From: Willaertia magna
Taxonomy: Eukaryota > Heterolobosea > Eutetramitea > Acrasida > Naegleriidae
Reading direction: 5' to 3'
Length of the DNA: 30,457 nt
NCBI GenBank assembly: GCA_902984215.1
Contig: CADWAF010000003.1
Span: 1 to 30,457, forward strand
Below the pieces are notes generated by a model. The model saw nothing but the letters and a program-made list of their open reading frames with translations, was not told where the DNA came from and did not search any database. Numbering within the stretch: position 1 is the stretch's first letter; each line of letters starts with the position of its first letter. Made by a program: the position numbers and the translations under genes. Of this stretch, positions 9,428 to 17,938 are shown piece after piece.

Positions 9428-10306
9428 ATGTCAGACTCACTTTCCGATAGCGAAGTCATCTGTTTAGACGATTTAGAAGAGGAAGATGACTATTCCTTTA
9501 ACTATGAAGACTCTGTTTTCTCTGGAAGCACTACTACCGTTAGAAGTAGTGTAGAAATTGGAGTACCTCTACCTGGTGATAGCAATATAGATGAAGATGA
9601 AACAGAAGAAGAAAAAGAAGAAGAAATACAAATCACATCTAATGTAATTAATCCCACAATAAATAATACATATAATGAATATGAAGCTAGATTTAAGTTA
9701 GAATATATATTTGGTGCATTTGCAAAGAAAAACGATGATCAAAGAAAACTATTCGTAAAAGATATTGAAAGCACGCTTAGAACTCTTGGTTATGAAGAAG
9801 GATTAAAGAAAATATTCAATGTCGTCGAAAATGAGCTAACTACAACCAATAATCAATCTAATGTTACAACAACAGCAACTTCCACTTCTACTGCTAAAGA
9901 TACTGTTGGAGAAAAGATAAATGTTATCAATAATTTTTATTGCCAACAGGAGGGTAGTGTGAAAAAAGAGAAGGCAAAACAAGAGCCAACTGAGCCAACA
10001 GAGACACTAAAGACTAAAATAAAAGAAAGTATGGAACGCGTACAATTAAATATGAAATTTCTTGAAGAAGATGATGGCCGTATGGATCATTTAGATAAGA
10101 GTGTTAGTGATTATTTAAAACGCAATCCTTTATTATTATCAGTTTGTAGTCACAAAGATTTGAGAAGCAATATAGGGAAGATAAAAAAGGTTGTAAAACA
10201 AGCAAAATTAAAAGGCACATTAAGCAACCTTCATAAAATTGTAGATTGGCCTGAAGATGTGAAGAAAAAGATTATTGTTGATAAATCTAAAAAACAAAAG
10301 AACTAA
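9428..10306 (+). CDS. Acidic, probably nuclear protein with a SUMO-interaction-like motif
   Basis: 292 residues, single exon. The N-terminus is Ser/Asp/Glu-rich and includes VICLDDLEEEDD (residues 10-21): a hydrophobic V-I-x-L core followed by acidic residues, the form of a SUMO-interaction motif. A helical segment (~84-138, EARFKLEYIFGAFAKKNDDQ) is followed by a Thr/Ser/Asn linker. Residues 178-181 (VKKE) fit the psi-K-x-E sumoylation consensus. The C-terminal ~95 residues are basic and helical (NIGKIKKVVKQAKLKG...WPEDVKKKIIVDKSKKQKN) and could bind nucleic acid or serve as a nuclear localisation signal. The family is not recognised. The upstream E2F-like box fits a cell-cycle-linked nuclear role but does not prove one. 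It is convergent with the phosphoesterase gene, with 21 bp between stops. Confidence 0.75.
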   Translation: MSDSLSDSEVICLDDLEEEDDYSFNYEDSVFSGSTTTVRSSVEIGVPLPGDSNIDEDETEEEKEEEIQITSNVINPTINNTYNEYEARFKLEYIFGAFAKKNDDQRKLFVKDIESTLRTLGYEEGLKKIFNVVENELTTTNNQSNVTTTATSTSTAKDTVGEKINVINNFYCQQEGSVKKEKAKQEPTEPTETLKTKIKESMERVQLNMKFLEEDDGRMDHLDKSVSDYLKRNPLLLSVCSHKDLRSNIGKIKKVVKQAKLKGTLSNLHKIVDWPEDVKKKIIVDKSKKQKN

Positions 10307-10327
10307 CTTGTATTATATAAAATCCAT

Positions 10328-11301
10328 TTACATTTTTAATTTCTTTGTATTTTCTTCTTCTTCATCTTCTTTATTCTTTCTTTTCTTCATCAAGTCAACT
10401 TGTTGTGAAGGTAAAAATCTAAATAAGTTGACACCTGTCAAATCAAATCTATTACTATTCAATTTCTCTAATCTCAAAACTGCAAAATTACCTTCCATTA
10501 AAGAACCAGGGTTGACTATAGGACAAATACCAATACGTGAAGTCATTGGCTTAAAAGCATGTGTATGTCCATGAATATTACATAACAAATGATTTTGAAA
10601 TTCAATCTTAGCTAATGAATCTTTCACATTAGAAGAACCTGACATGATAATTGGACTTTCAATGTCATACTTTTGAAAAACAGTAGTGTCACATTCATTA
10701 GGTCCATTATGTGTCATTAAAACAATTTGTTTCTTTTCATCTTCTTTTATTGTATCTAATATTTTCTTTTCAAATAAAATCCATTCCTTCTCAAAATCTA
10801 ATGCTGTTTTAAATGGATATCCTTCCCATGCCCTTTCTCCTTTTATATTAGAAGGTGTTTCATAATGAGAAGGAATAGACCCACCAAACCCAGCTAATAT
10901 TAAATTATCTTTTAATGAAATTATTTCTTTATGAATAAAATGTATTCCATCTACTTCTTTTGGTAAAAACATTTCATCTGGGTCATGCTTTAATCAATGA
11001 AATTCACAATATCGTTAAATAAATAATTATTAAGAATCATACCTACATTTCCTGGAATCATATAAACAGTTTTTGCAAATTTTTGTAAGGCTTTTCCAAT
11101 AGTTAAAACTTCTTCAAAAGCTTCTTTTTGAACTTCTTTACTTTCATATTCTTCTGGTGTTTTAATATTTACTACATCTCCCATACATAAAACATAATCA
11201 ATTTTATTTAAATGATTCTTTTTTAATACTTCCTCGACATTTTTTAATTTATCAATATCTTTATGTATATCACTAACTAAAAGTATAGTTAATTCTTCCA
11301 T
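10328..11301 (-). CDS. Calcineurin-like metallophosphoesterase (two exons)
   Basis: Exons on the minus strand are 11301-11047 and 10987-10328, giving 304 residues. Splicing a 59-bp GTAGGT...AAAG intron joins ...MIPGN to HDPDEMF and so recreates the family's GNHD motif, strong support for the model. The metal-binding motifs appear in the expected order: D11-x-H13 (SDIHKD), GD42VVN45, GN85H86D87, THNG with H178, and GHTH (HGHTHAF, 225-228). Enzymes of this fold hydrolyse phosphoesters with a di-metal centre; the substrate cannot be read from sequence. After the domain, a charged tail (MKKRKNKEDEEEENTKKLKM) could act as a nuclear localisation signal. No signal peptide or membrane helix is seen, so it is probably a cytosolic or nuclear enzyme. 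Confidence 0.9.
10988..11046 (-). other. Intron in the metallophosphoesterase gene (59 bp)
   Basis: On the minus strand the donor is GTAGGT (from 11046) and the acceptor TTAAAG (ending at 10988), phase 0. Removal restores the GNHD metal-binding motif across the junction. A possible branch site TTTAAC lies inside. Confidence 0.9.
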
Positions 11302-11336
11302 TTTTTTTATAATTTTATTATTGTTGCGTGTTGTAA

Positions 11337-11912
11337 TTATTGATTGTCGGAAGAGAAAGGCTTATTATTGTTTTGAAATTTAATTCTTTTTACATGTTGT
11401 GGTATTTCACTAAGAGATATCTTTTGTTTTGAAATTTGTTTTCTTACTTGTTTTTTACTTGGAACTTTTTCTTTTTTCTTTTTACTTCCTTGTTTCTTTT
11501 TAATCTTTTCTTCTTTATCTACATTTTCTTTATTTTCTTCACTGTCAATTGTTGATGATTGAATAGAAATTAATTGTCCATTCACAATTTTAAAATGATT
11601 TTTAGGTTTAATTTTCTCTTGTTTTTGTTTTTCAAAAGATCTTTTCATTATAGAAGAAACCCAAGAGGGATGAATGGTATCAATAGGAACAGGTACATTA
11701 GGTTTACCTACTGGAAATGGTGTATGTGAAGGTTTAATAAAAATAAAATTATCTGTTTTATTATCTTTAGTTCTTTTATTTATTGGAATGTTATTGTTAT
11801 TTTCTAATTCCTCTTCTTCGGAGTGACTATATTCTTCTTCACTTAAATCTTCGCTACTGTCATCACTAAATGCATCACCTAATGAACCCAAAAATATAGC
11901 TCCTTTAGACAT
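11337..11912 (-). CDS. Hypothetical acidic/basic protein, possibly nucleolar
   Basis: 191 residues, single exon. The N-terminal third is acidic and Ser-rich (FSDDSSEDLSEEEYSHSEEEE). A central segment PVPIDTIHPSWVSSIMKRSF (~75-93) is the only well-structured-looking part. The C-terminus is Lys-rich (KKKQGSKKKKEKVPSKKQVRKQ) and ends near HVKRIKFQ. The HPSW motif plus a basic ...IKF end loosely recalls BUD22/SRFBP1-type ribosome-biogenesis proteins, but the spacing is not right, so I treat that as a weak hint. Its start lies three bases downstream of the UVDE stop on the same strand, extremely tight spacing. Confidence 0.65.
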   Translation of the reverse strand: MSKGAIFLGSLGDAFSDDSSEDLSEEEYSHSEEEELENNNNIPINKRTKDNKTDNFIFIKPSHTPFPVGKPNVPVPIDTIHPSWVSSIMKRSFEKQKQEKIKPKNHFKIVNGQLISIQSSTIDSEENKENVDKEEKIKKKQGSKKKKEKVPSKKQVRKQISKQKISLSEIPQHVKRIKFQNNNKPFSSDNQ

Positions 11913-11915
11913 TTT

Positions 11916-13145
11916 TTATTCTTCGTCATCTTCTTCCTCTACTTTCTTCTTTTTTCTTGTCGAGGTATTCCTTGTAGATTTGCGTTTCTTCTCTGGGGTA
12001 TATTCTTCATCATCTTCCTCTTTCTTTGTTTTCTTTCTGGTTTGCTTTTTAGTTGAGGCTTTTGTTGAGGCAGCCTTTTTCTTTCTTGGTTTTTTCTTCT
12101 TTTCTTCGCCATCTTCTTCTTCGTCATCGTTATCTTCGGGAACAGGTTCATCCTCAAATACATCATCTTCTTCTTGGCTTCCTTCTCTTACAATTCTAAC
12201 ACTTTTCATAAAGGTATCAATACACTTTACAGCACTCTTTTCCTTATCCTTAATTTCTAACATTACATCAAAATCAATATAGTTACCTTCTTCGTCTTTT
12301 GCCTCCATTATATCTTTACAAATTACTTGTTTAAAATGTTTTAATTGAATAGAACTTATATGTTTTCCTACTTTTGCACCAGGTTGCTGAATGGAGTAAT
12401 CTATCATTGGACAACCATCTTTCTCTTTATTCCAAGTTTTAGCTGCCCTTAAAAAAACTTCCCTAGTTGTTTGTTCATTGTCATGTAAACATTCATGGTG
12501 TAAGGTATCAAGCAATATAGGAATACCACATTGTTCATTAATCCACATGGCATCTTCAAAACTAAATACATGATCATCATTTTCTAGTACTAGTCTGTCT
12601 CTAATATCATCTGTTAAATCATTTTTATATCTATCTACGAAACGTTGCATTGATTTTTGTTTATCCCCATATTTTCCACCTAAATGAATTTGAAATTTAT
12701 GAGTAGTGTCAAGACCCATTGCATTCAATAAATCAGCATGATATTTCAATTCATAATAACTCTTTTTGAATATATCTTCGCTTGTACTATTTATTAAGAC
12801 AAAATGATCAGGGTGTAAAGAAATACGAATATTATTATCTTTGACATAATTTCCAATTTCTACTAATTCTTTGTTAAAATGTTCTTGCCAAGAAAAATTG
12901 AAAGACTCTTCTCTTAGTTTTTCATGAGAGGCAAAGGGTATAAATCCACTTCCTATTCTGAAAAACAATAAATTTCTTTGTACATTCCATTCTAACATTT
13001 GCTTTAATTGTTTAATATTTAGTGATATCTTTTCTATCAATTTCTCTGGAGATAGAGATGCTAAGCGAGTGGTGTTATTCGAAGATAATTTCAGAGTCCT
13101 ATTGGCGCAAGGGTATCCTACCTTCATCATTACACTTCTAAACAT
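11916..13145 (-). CDS. UVE1: UV-damage endonuclease (UVDE/UvsE family)
   Basis: 409 residues, single exon. UVDE is a TIM-barrel endonuclease that nicks DNA 5' to UV photoproducts and some other lesions, starting a repair route independent of nucleotide excision repair. The family hallmarks appear in order: VGYPCANRTL (9-18), LEWNVQRNLLFFRIGSGFIPFASH (51-74), ISLHPDHFVLINS (108-120), FQIHLGGKYGDK (151-162), LVLENDD (185-191), ILLDTLHHECLHD (210-222), and a final GKHISS plus MLEIKDKE with E297. Likely metal ligands include H74, H111, H154, E188, D213 and H216. A ligand position usually His (in K-x-H-Y-S) reads D249 (MIDYSIQ). After ~residue 325 there is an acidic then Lys/Arg-rich tail of ~85 residues, probably a nuclear localisation/DNA-binding extension. 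Bacterial enzymes lack such tails. No mitochondrial presequence is obvious. Confidence 0.93.
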   Translation of the reverse strand: MFRSVMMKVGYPCANRTLKLSSNNTTRLASLSPEKLIEKISLNIKQLKQMLEWNVQRNLLFFRIGSGFIPFASHEKLREESFNFSWQEHFNKELVEIGNYVKDNNIRISLHPDHFVLINSTSEDIFKKSYYELKYHADLLNAMGLDTTHKFQIHLGGKYGDKQKSMQRFVDRYKNDLTDDIRDRLVLENDDHVFSFEDAMWINEQCGIPILLDTLHHECLHDNEQTTREVFLRAAKTWNKEKDGCPMIDYSIQQPGAKVGKHISSIQLKHFKQVICKDIMEAKDEEGNYIDFDVMLEIKDKEKSAVKCIDTFMKSVRIVREGSQEEDDVFEDEPVPEDNDDEEEDGEEKKKKPRKKKAASTKASTKKQTRKKTKKEEDDEEYTPEKKRKSTRNTSTRKKKKVEEEDDEE

Positions 13146-13341
13146 AAATTGTAAACTTTTTTTTCAAGCCTGATTTTTGGACTGTAACACTTTCCATAAA
13201 CACTTCTTTAGGTTCAAGTATGCTACTTTACTTTGATGTTCCACTAGGCAAAAGAAAAATCCACATTCTATTTGTGACAAATTGTGGTAATTTTGATTTA
13301 TGTTAAAGTTTACAATTTTTGCTTCAAGCTATTGGTGTAAT

Positions 13342-16300
13342 TTACAACATTATCAAATCTTTTACGTTGTACCTCAACGAAAAAAGATTTTCTTTGTTAT
13401 CAATCAATATATTAATACCGTCTATCCAATTATTAAAATCATTTTCATCAAATGTAAGGAATTCAGTTTTGTTGGTGCCTAGCATAAGGGAAAAAGAAAA
13501 GGCGCCCTGCATTGAAGATTTGACTTGTGTTCCTGCACCACTCACCAAGGCATTATGATAAACGTGTGGTACAACCTGTTGAATATGCTCTATTTTAATA
13601 AATGATTCGGGAACTTTTTTCTTCTTATCTCTTATTAATAACCTTGTAAATTCTGTTGAAAGTGAAATATGCCTGACTACATAACTGTTTTGGGTTTTCT
13701 TTTTATGAAGCAAAGTACCGCGACACAAAAATTGAATTTTATCTATAACAAACTGGGCATCCTGTTCTGAAAGTGGCTTTGAGTTTGGTCCAAATAGCTT
13801 GTACATGTTATTTTGGGCTAAGGGGTTTAAGGAGGGTGATAATGCCCCTTTTTTATCAACTTTGTCTTTAATCTCATTCTTTTTTGTCTCTATACGTATC
13901 TCGTCTTCATAAATTGGAATAATAGGATTAGTATGATTAGGAATAGAAATACTTGTTGATACTTTGTTTTGGTCACTAAGTAGGGCATCATATAACTCTT
14001 GGTCGTAATTGTCAAATCCTAGGTTTTCAATATTTGGTTCTTTCTTTTTGATATACATTTTGAAATAAGAGTTGGAAACTGTATTATCTGAAGCTTTGCT
14101 TGGCTTATTATTCGACATTATTTGACTATTTCTACCATATTTTGGGGTAGTTGACCTGGTAAGAATAGCTGTTGACATTGTATCATCACTTTTTTTAATA
14201 TTAGACAATGCTTGAAGTTTAAGTTCTAATCTATGTTTCAAGCATTGCTTTTGAGCTCTTATTTGAGAAATCTTTGCTGTATAAACTGCTTCTATTTCCT
14301 CTACCACTTTTTTGACTGTAATCAATTCTTTTTTCTTTCTATGTAAAATCTTTGATAATTTTTGAATTTCTAAATCATTTCTTTCTAATATCTGTTCCAG
14401 TGGTCTAATTTTTTCTTGACACTCCTTAGTTTTTACTTTAAGGTCTTCATTAGCCATTTCCAAAATACTTTCAATTTCAATTTTTCTATTTTGTAGCTGT
14501 TTAATTTCTTTTTCCTTAACCTTATTCATATGGATATCTTCCATTAAAAGATCTTGACATTGAAATTCCAGTTGATCTTTTTCTTTTGTTAAAAATGCAA
14601 GGCGATCAACACATACTTTTAGTAAGGATTGATATTCTTCCTTTTTCTTTTGGATCTCCCTTACTTGGGCCTCTACATTATTTTGAGTTTCAATAGCTTT
14701 AGTTATTTGGTCATGCTGCTCTCTATTTGCGTACTGTGAGATAACATCCTTAATTTGAAAAAGAGTACCAACTAACTTTTCACATCTAGCAAATCTTTCC
14801 TCTAGATCTTTCAACTCATCATCTGAGCTGTTTTTGTATTTATTGGCAAGTTGTCTCTCTAAATCTTGTTTTTCCTCAATGAATTTCTCTTCAACGGCCT
14901 TCCATCCTTCAATATTACTACTTAATTCTGTTTCCATATTGTTTCGTTCTTTTATTAAACCATTAATTTCTTGTTCTATCTCACTTATCTTTTGTGCATA
15001 CTCAGTCAATCTTATTCTTTCTGATTCTTTTCTTAGGAGGTATTCTTTTTCTCTTTCCTCTATTTTGGTATCCTCAACTTCCTTTAAGGTCATTTCAACT
15101 CTTTCCTTCTCTATTCCAATTTTAGATGATAGCTGCTCAATAAATATATTTCTTTCCTCTTCATCTTTGTTACATTTAGAAATGACATCAGAGGATTTTT
15201 CAATAAATAGTTGTTTAAAGGTTGTTATTAATTGCTGTTTGAATAATTGTAATTGATTTTCCTCTTCACTCAAATTCTCTTTATCACATAAACTTTTCTC
15301 CTTTTGTTCAATTAATTCATTTAAAATTTGATTTTCCAAGTAAAATAAACTATTAGTTATGGTATTTTCAAGAGAAGTTTTTTCTGATATTGTTTTGGCT
15401 TCTGATAGTAGTTTAGTTGTTTCCTCAATCTCAACGTTTTTAAACTTCATAAAATTTTGCAAGGATATTATTTTCCTTTTTTCAATTGTAAGGTATGCCT
15501 CATGTTTACTCTTTTCTTCTGCATAGCTCATTTGAAATATTTCATTCTCTCTTTCTAACGAGATCAGGTCTTTTCGCTTTTTTTCTATTTCAACTTTAAT
15601 ATTTTCCACATTTGAGACAATATCTCTTCGTTTTTTCTCTAATTCCTCAGCTGTTTTCTCAAAATTTTGTTGTAGCTCAACCAAGAACATTTCCAAAGGG
15701 AATTTTTCTTTCAATCTTTCTATTCTCATACATATTTCAGTTTCTCTTTTTAAAAGTGAAACAACATTTTGAATAACAGTTTCAGAAAGATCAGAGTTAG
15801 GTATAACAATATTCTCGTTTAATTGTTTCATCCATTCTTCCTCATCATCTTGTAACTCTTTCAAACTATTTTCTTTTTCTTTCATTTCTTGTTCTACTTC
15901 ACCAATAGAATTTACAATATCTTCCAACTTTGTTTTTGCATCTTCAATGGCTTTGTTGAATAATTCCTTACTAGAGTTTCTTACCCCAGAGTCTTCAGAA
16001 AATTTAAACAGAAGTCTTTCTAATTCTCTTTGGAGATTGGATTTCTTAATTTCATAATTTTGAGTGAAATCATTCATCTTTTTCTTTTCTATCTATAAAA
16101 TGTAAGGTATAGGTAGTTTAAAAACTTACTTGAAGTTGTTTTGAACAACTTTCTTGTTCAGATTTCAGAAATTCAATATCTGAATTCAATTTCTCAATTT
16201 CACTGGTAATTTCTTTAATCTTAGCTTTTTCTTCCTCCACTTGTTTTTGTTTTCCACGTTTTATTTCCATTTCTTTTTGTTCAGAGGCACTAATCGCATT

Positions 16301-16914
16301 TTCTACTTTTTTAATCTGGCTCTGTACATCTTCTACTTTTTCTTCCACTATTTGTTGTTTTTCTATTTCAAAAGGATTAATATTATGACTTTCGTTTAAC
16401 TTTTGGAGTTGTTTTTGAAGTACAACGCTTTTATCCAGAGTTGTGACAGTATCGTTATTTAAATATTTCGTATGAGTATTATTAGCAGGATTGGGATTGA
16501 CCAGTAATTCCTTTACAGGTGTCCCTTCATCAACAATTTTCTCTGGAATACTACTTTTAACAAGATCAATAAAAGGATTATCGATTTGACTTATTTCTTC
16601 TTCAGGTAATACATCTTCAAATAAACCTATTTCATTCTCAAATTTAGAGATATTAAATACATCTTCTTCAAGTAAGGCTTGTGCCTCTTTCAATAATTTT
16701 TCTCTTTCTAAAGAATATTTATCAATTTTTTTACTTTTATCTGTTTCTTTATTGTTAATTAATTTCACATCCGAAAGCTTTATGGAATGTTTTACATCCT
16801 AAATTATAGGATTAGTAACTAATCCACAACAAAACTTACCCTATCAAGCTCGTCATGTCTTTGTTTCAGTTTTTCTTTGAATGTGGACAGGTCTCTCCTT
16901 CTTTTATCTTCCAT
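13342..16914 (-). CDS. Long coiled-coil protein with C-terminal PH-like domain (three exons)
   Basis: Exons on the minus strand are 16914-16840, 16798-16130 and 16092-13342, giving 1164 residues. Exon 1 encodes MEDKRRRDLSTFKEKLKQRH; both introns are phase 0 (41 and 37 bp, GTAAGT donors), and their removal links three open frames. After a low-complexity acidic N-terminal region, residues ~180-900 are an almost unbroken coiled coil. A Ser/Thr/Asn/Pro-rich linker follows, then a C-terminal ~125-residue domain (~1040-1164): GTLLHKKKTQNSYVVRHISL...FLTFDENDFNNWIDGINIL. This has the strand pattern and final W-containing helix of a pleckstrin-homology domain, most like the ELMO-type/PH_12 group. The architecture suggests a filamentous linker between cytoskeleton and membrane or other proteins. 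An E2F-like box lies about 40 bp upstream of the ATG. The specific orthologue is not recognised. Confidence 0.82.
16093..16129 (-). other. Intron 2 of the coiled-coil/PH gene (37 bp)
   Basis: GTAAGT donor from 16129, TTATAG acceptor ending at 16093 (minus strand), phase 0. The shortest intron in the window. Downstream exon resumes IEKKKMNDF. Confidence 0.87.
16799..16839 (-). other. Intron 1 of the coiled-coil/PH gene (41 bp)
   Basis: GTAAGT donor from 16839, TTTAG acceptor ending at 16799 (minus strand), phase 0. Contains TTACTAATCC, a good branch-site candidate about 15 bases before the acceptor. It joins a 25-codon first exon to the long frame. Confidence 0.87.
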
Positions 16915-16953
16915 TAGAAACAATTTTTTCTTGTAGAAATAACAATTAATTTA

Positions 16954-16961
16954 GGCGGGAA
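16954..16961 (-). promoter_or_regulatory. E2F-like box upstream of the coiled-coil/PH gene
   Basis: GGCGGGAA on the plus strand (TTCCCGCC in the orientation of the gene), about 40 bases upstream of the ATG at 16914. It is the only GC-rich word in this 150-bp spacer. Confidence 0.45.
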
Positions 16962-17065
16962 TTAACAAGAATTTCTTGCACAATGAAAGAAGAGGTAAAG
17001 TCAATAATTAAATAATTAACAACTTACTAATAACAAGTTATTTTTATTATATTAGAATATATTAT

Positions 17066-17851
17066 TTACTCTAATCCATAATTTTCCTTAATTCTTTGTC
17101 TTGTTTGTTTTAGTTTTTCTCTTCTTGCTTCTCTTGATGCTTTTGATTCAGTTACATCAGATGATTCAGCATTAGTTGTTGAAACACCTACATTAGGTGT
17201 TGTAGAAATATTAGAATTAGGACTGACACTTGAAAATGTTGCATTTGTTGGTGAAGGAGTATTATATCTATTAGAAGTAGAATAACCAACAGTTGTAGGA
17301 GTATTTACTTGTTGAAATCTTCTTCTTTCCATTTCATCTCTTTTAATTAATTCTTCTGGGTCAAAAATTCTATTAGAAGGAGTATTAACATTTTCATTAT
17401 ACAAAGTGGATTGACGTTTACGATCAGTTAATGAAGCATGTCCTAAAATTGTAAACATAGTAGATAAATATCCAATAAATAAAGAACCCCATCTTCCAGA
17501 TGCTATAACTAAAGCAACTAAAATAAATAAACAACTTAGAATAGTTGCATTCTTTGTAATCCTAATACGATTAAATAAAATAAAATGATTTGTTTTATGA
17601 TAAACTAAAAAGTAGAAAGTACTAAATACTAGTGGTGCAATAATAAATACTAATGGAGAAAGGGATACCGATAAAACTAAAATAAACATATTTATCAATA
17701 AATAATTGGTTTGATAAAATAATATATTGTCTACAAATCTATTCTTTAATGGTGATTTATGTCCTCTTACTGATGTATATGCAAGAAATTCGCTCAAAGG
17801 ACGTAAAGGTGGTAAGAGATGTTCCACGCCAAACAAATCTGGTGTTAGCAT
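17066..17851 (-). CDS. PRA1-family (ARL6IP5/PRAF-like) endomembrane protein
   Basis: 261 residues, single exon. Residues ~13-140 match the PRA1 family: LLPPLRPLSEFLAY, then NRFVDNILFYQTNYLLINM (the conserved N-x-x-Y-Y-Q-T-N-Y signature with F in place of one Y), followed by two hydrophobic hairpin-like blocks (~54-86 and ~100-140) separated by the polar FILFNRIRITKNA loop. PRA1 proteins reside in ER/Golgi membranes and help prenylated Rab GTPases partition onto membranes. The C-terminal ~120 residues are an unusual hydrophilic extension, Ser/Thr/Asn/Pro-rich, ending in a basic helix (SREARREKLKQTRQRIKE). Family members are usually about 170-200 residues, so this tail is extra. Confidence 0.85.
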   Translation of the reverse strand: MLTPDLFGVEHLLPPLRPLSEFLAYTSVRGHKSPLKNRFVDNILFYQTNYLLINMFILVLSVSLSPLVFIIAPLVFSTFYFLVYHKTNHFILFNRIRITKNATILSCLFILVALVIASGRWGSLFIGYLSTMFTILGHASLTDRKRQSTLYNENVNTPSNRIFDPEELIKRDEMERRRFQQVNTPTTVGYSTSNRYNTPSPTNATFSSVSPNSNISTTPNVGVSTTNAESSDVTESKASREARREKLKQTRQRIKENYGLE

Positions 17852-17938
17852 TTGATTATTTTTTTTTAAAAAAAGTTGAACAGGATTAAATACGTAAGCT
17901 AAGACATGGTTGCCTTGTAATAATGGATAGCAACTTGT

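Noticed and set aside
10988..11043. Phosphoesterase ending at a stop in NDIVNFID with a separate downstream gene
   Set aside because: The stop is inside an intron; removing it recreates the GNHD motif across the junction.
11939..12282. Alternative frames over the UVDE charged tail
   Set aside because: Both arise from repetitive Lys/Glu/Asp codons read in other frames; the UVDE frame explains the region.
14834..15256. 140-codon plus-strand frame opposite the coiled-coil/PH gene
   Set aside because: Ser/Leu/Phe-rich complement of Glu/Lys coiled-coil codons; typical shadow frame.
17909..17934. GTTGC...GCAAC inverted arms resembling an RFX X-box
   Set aside because: The arms are only five bases and the 16-base spacer is far longer than the 0-3 bases of an X-box.
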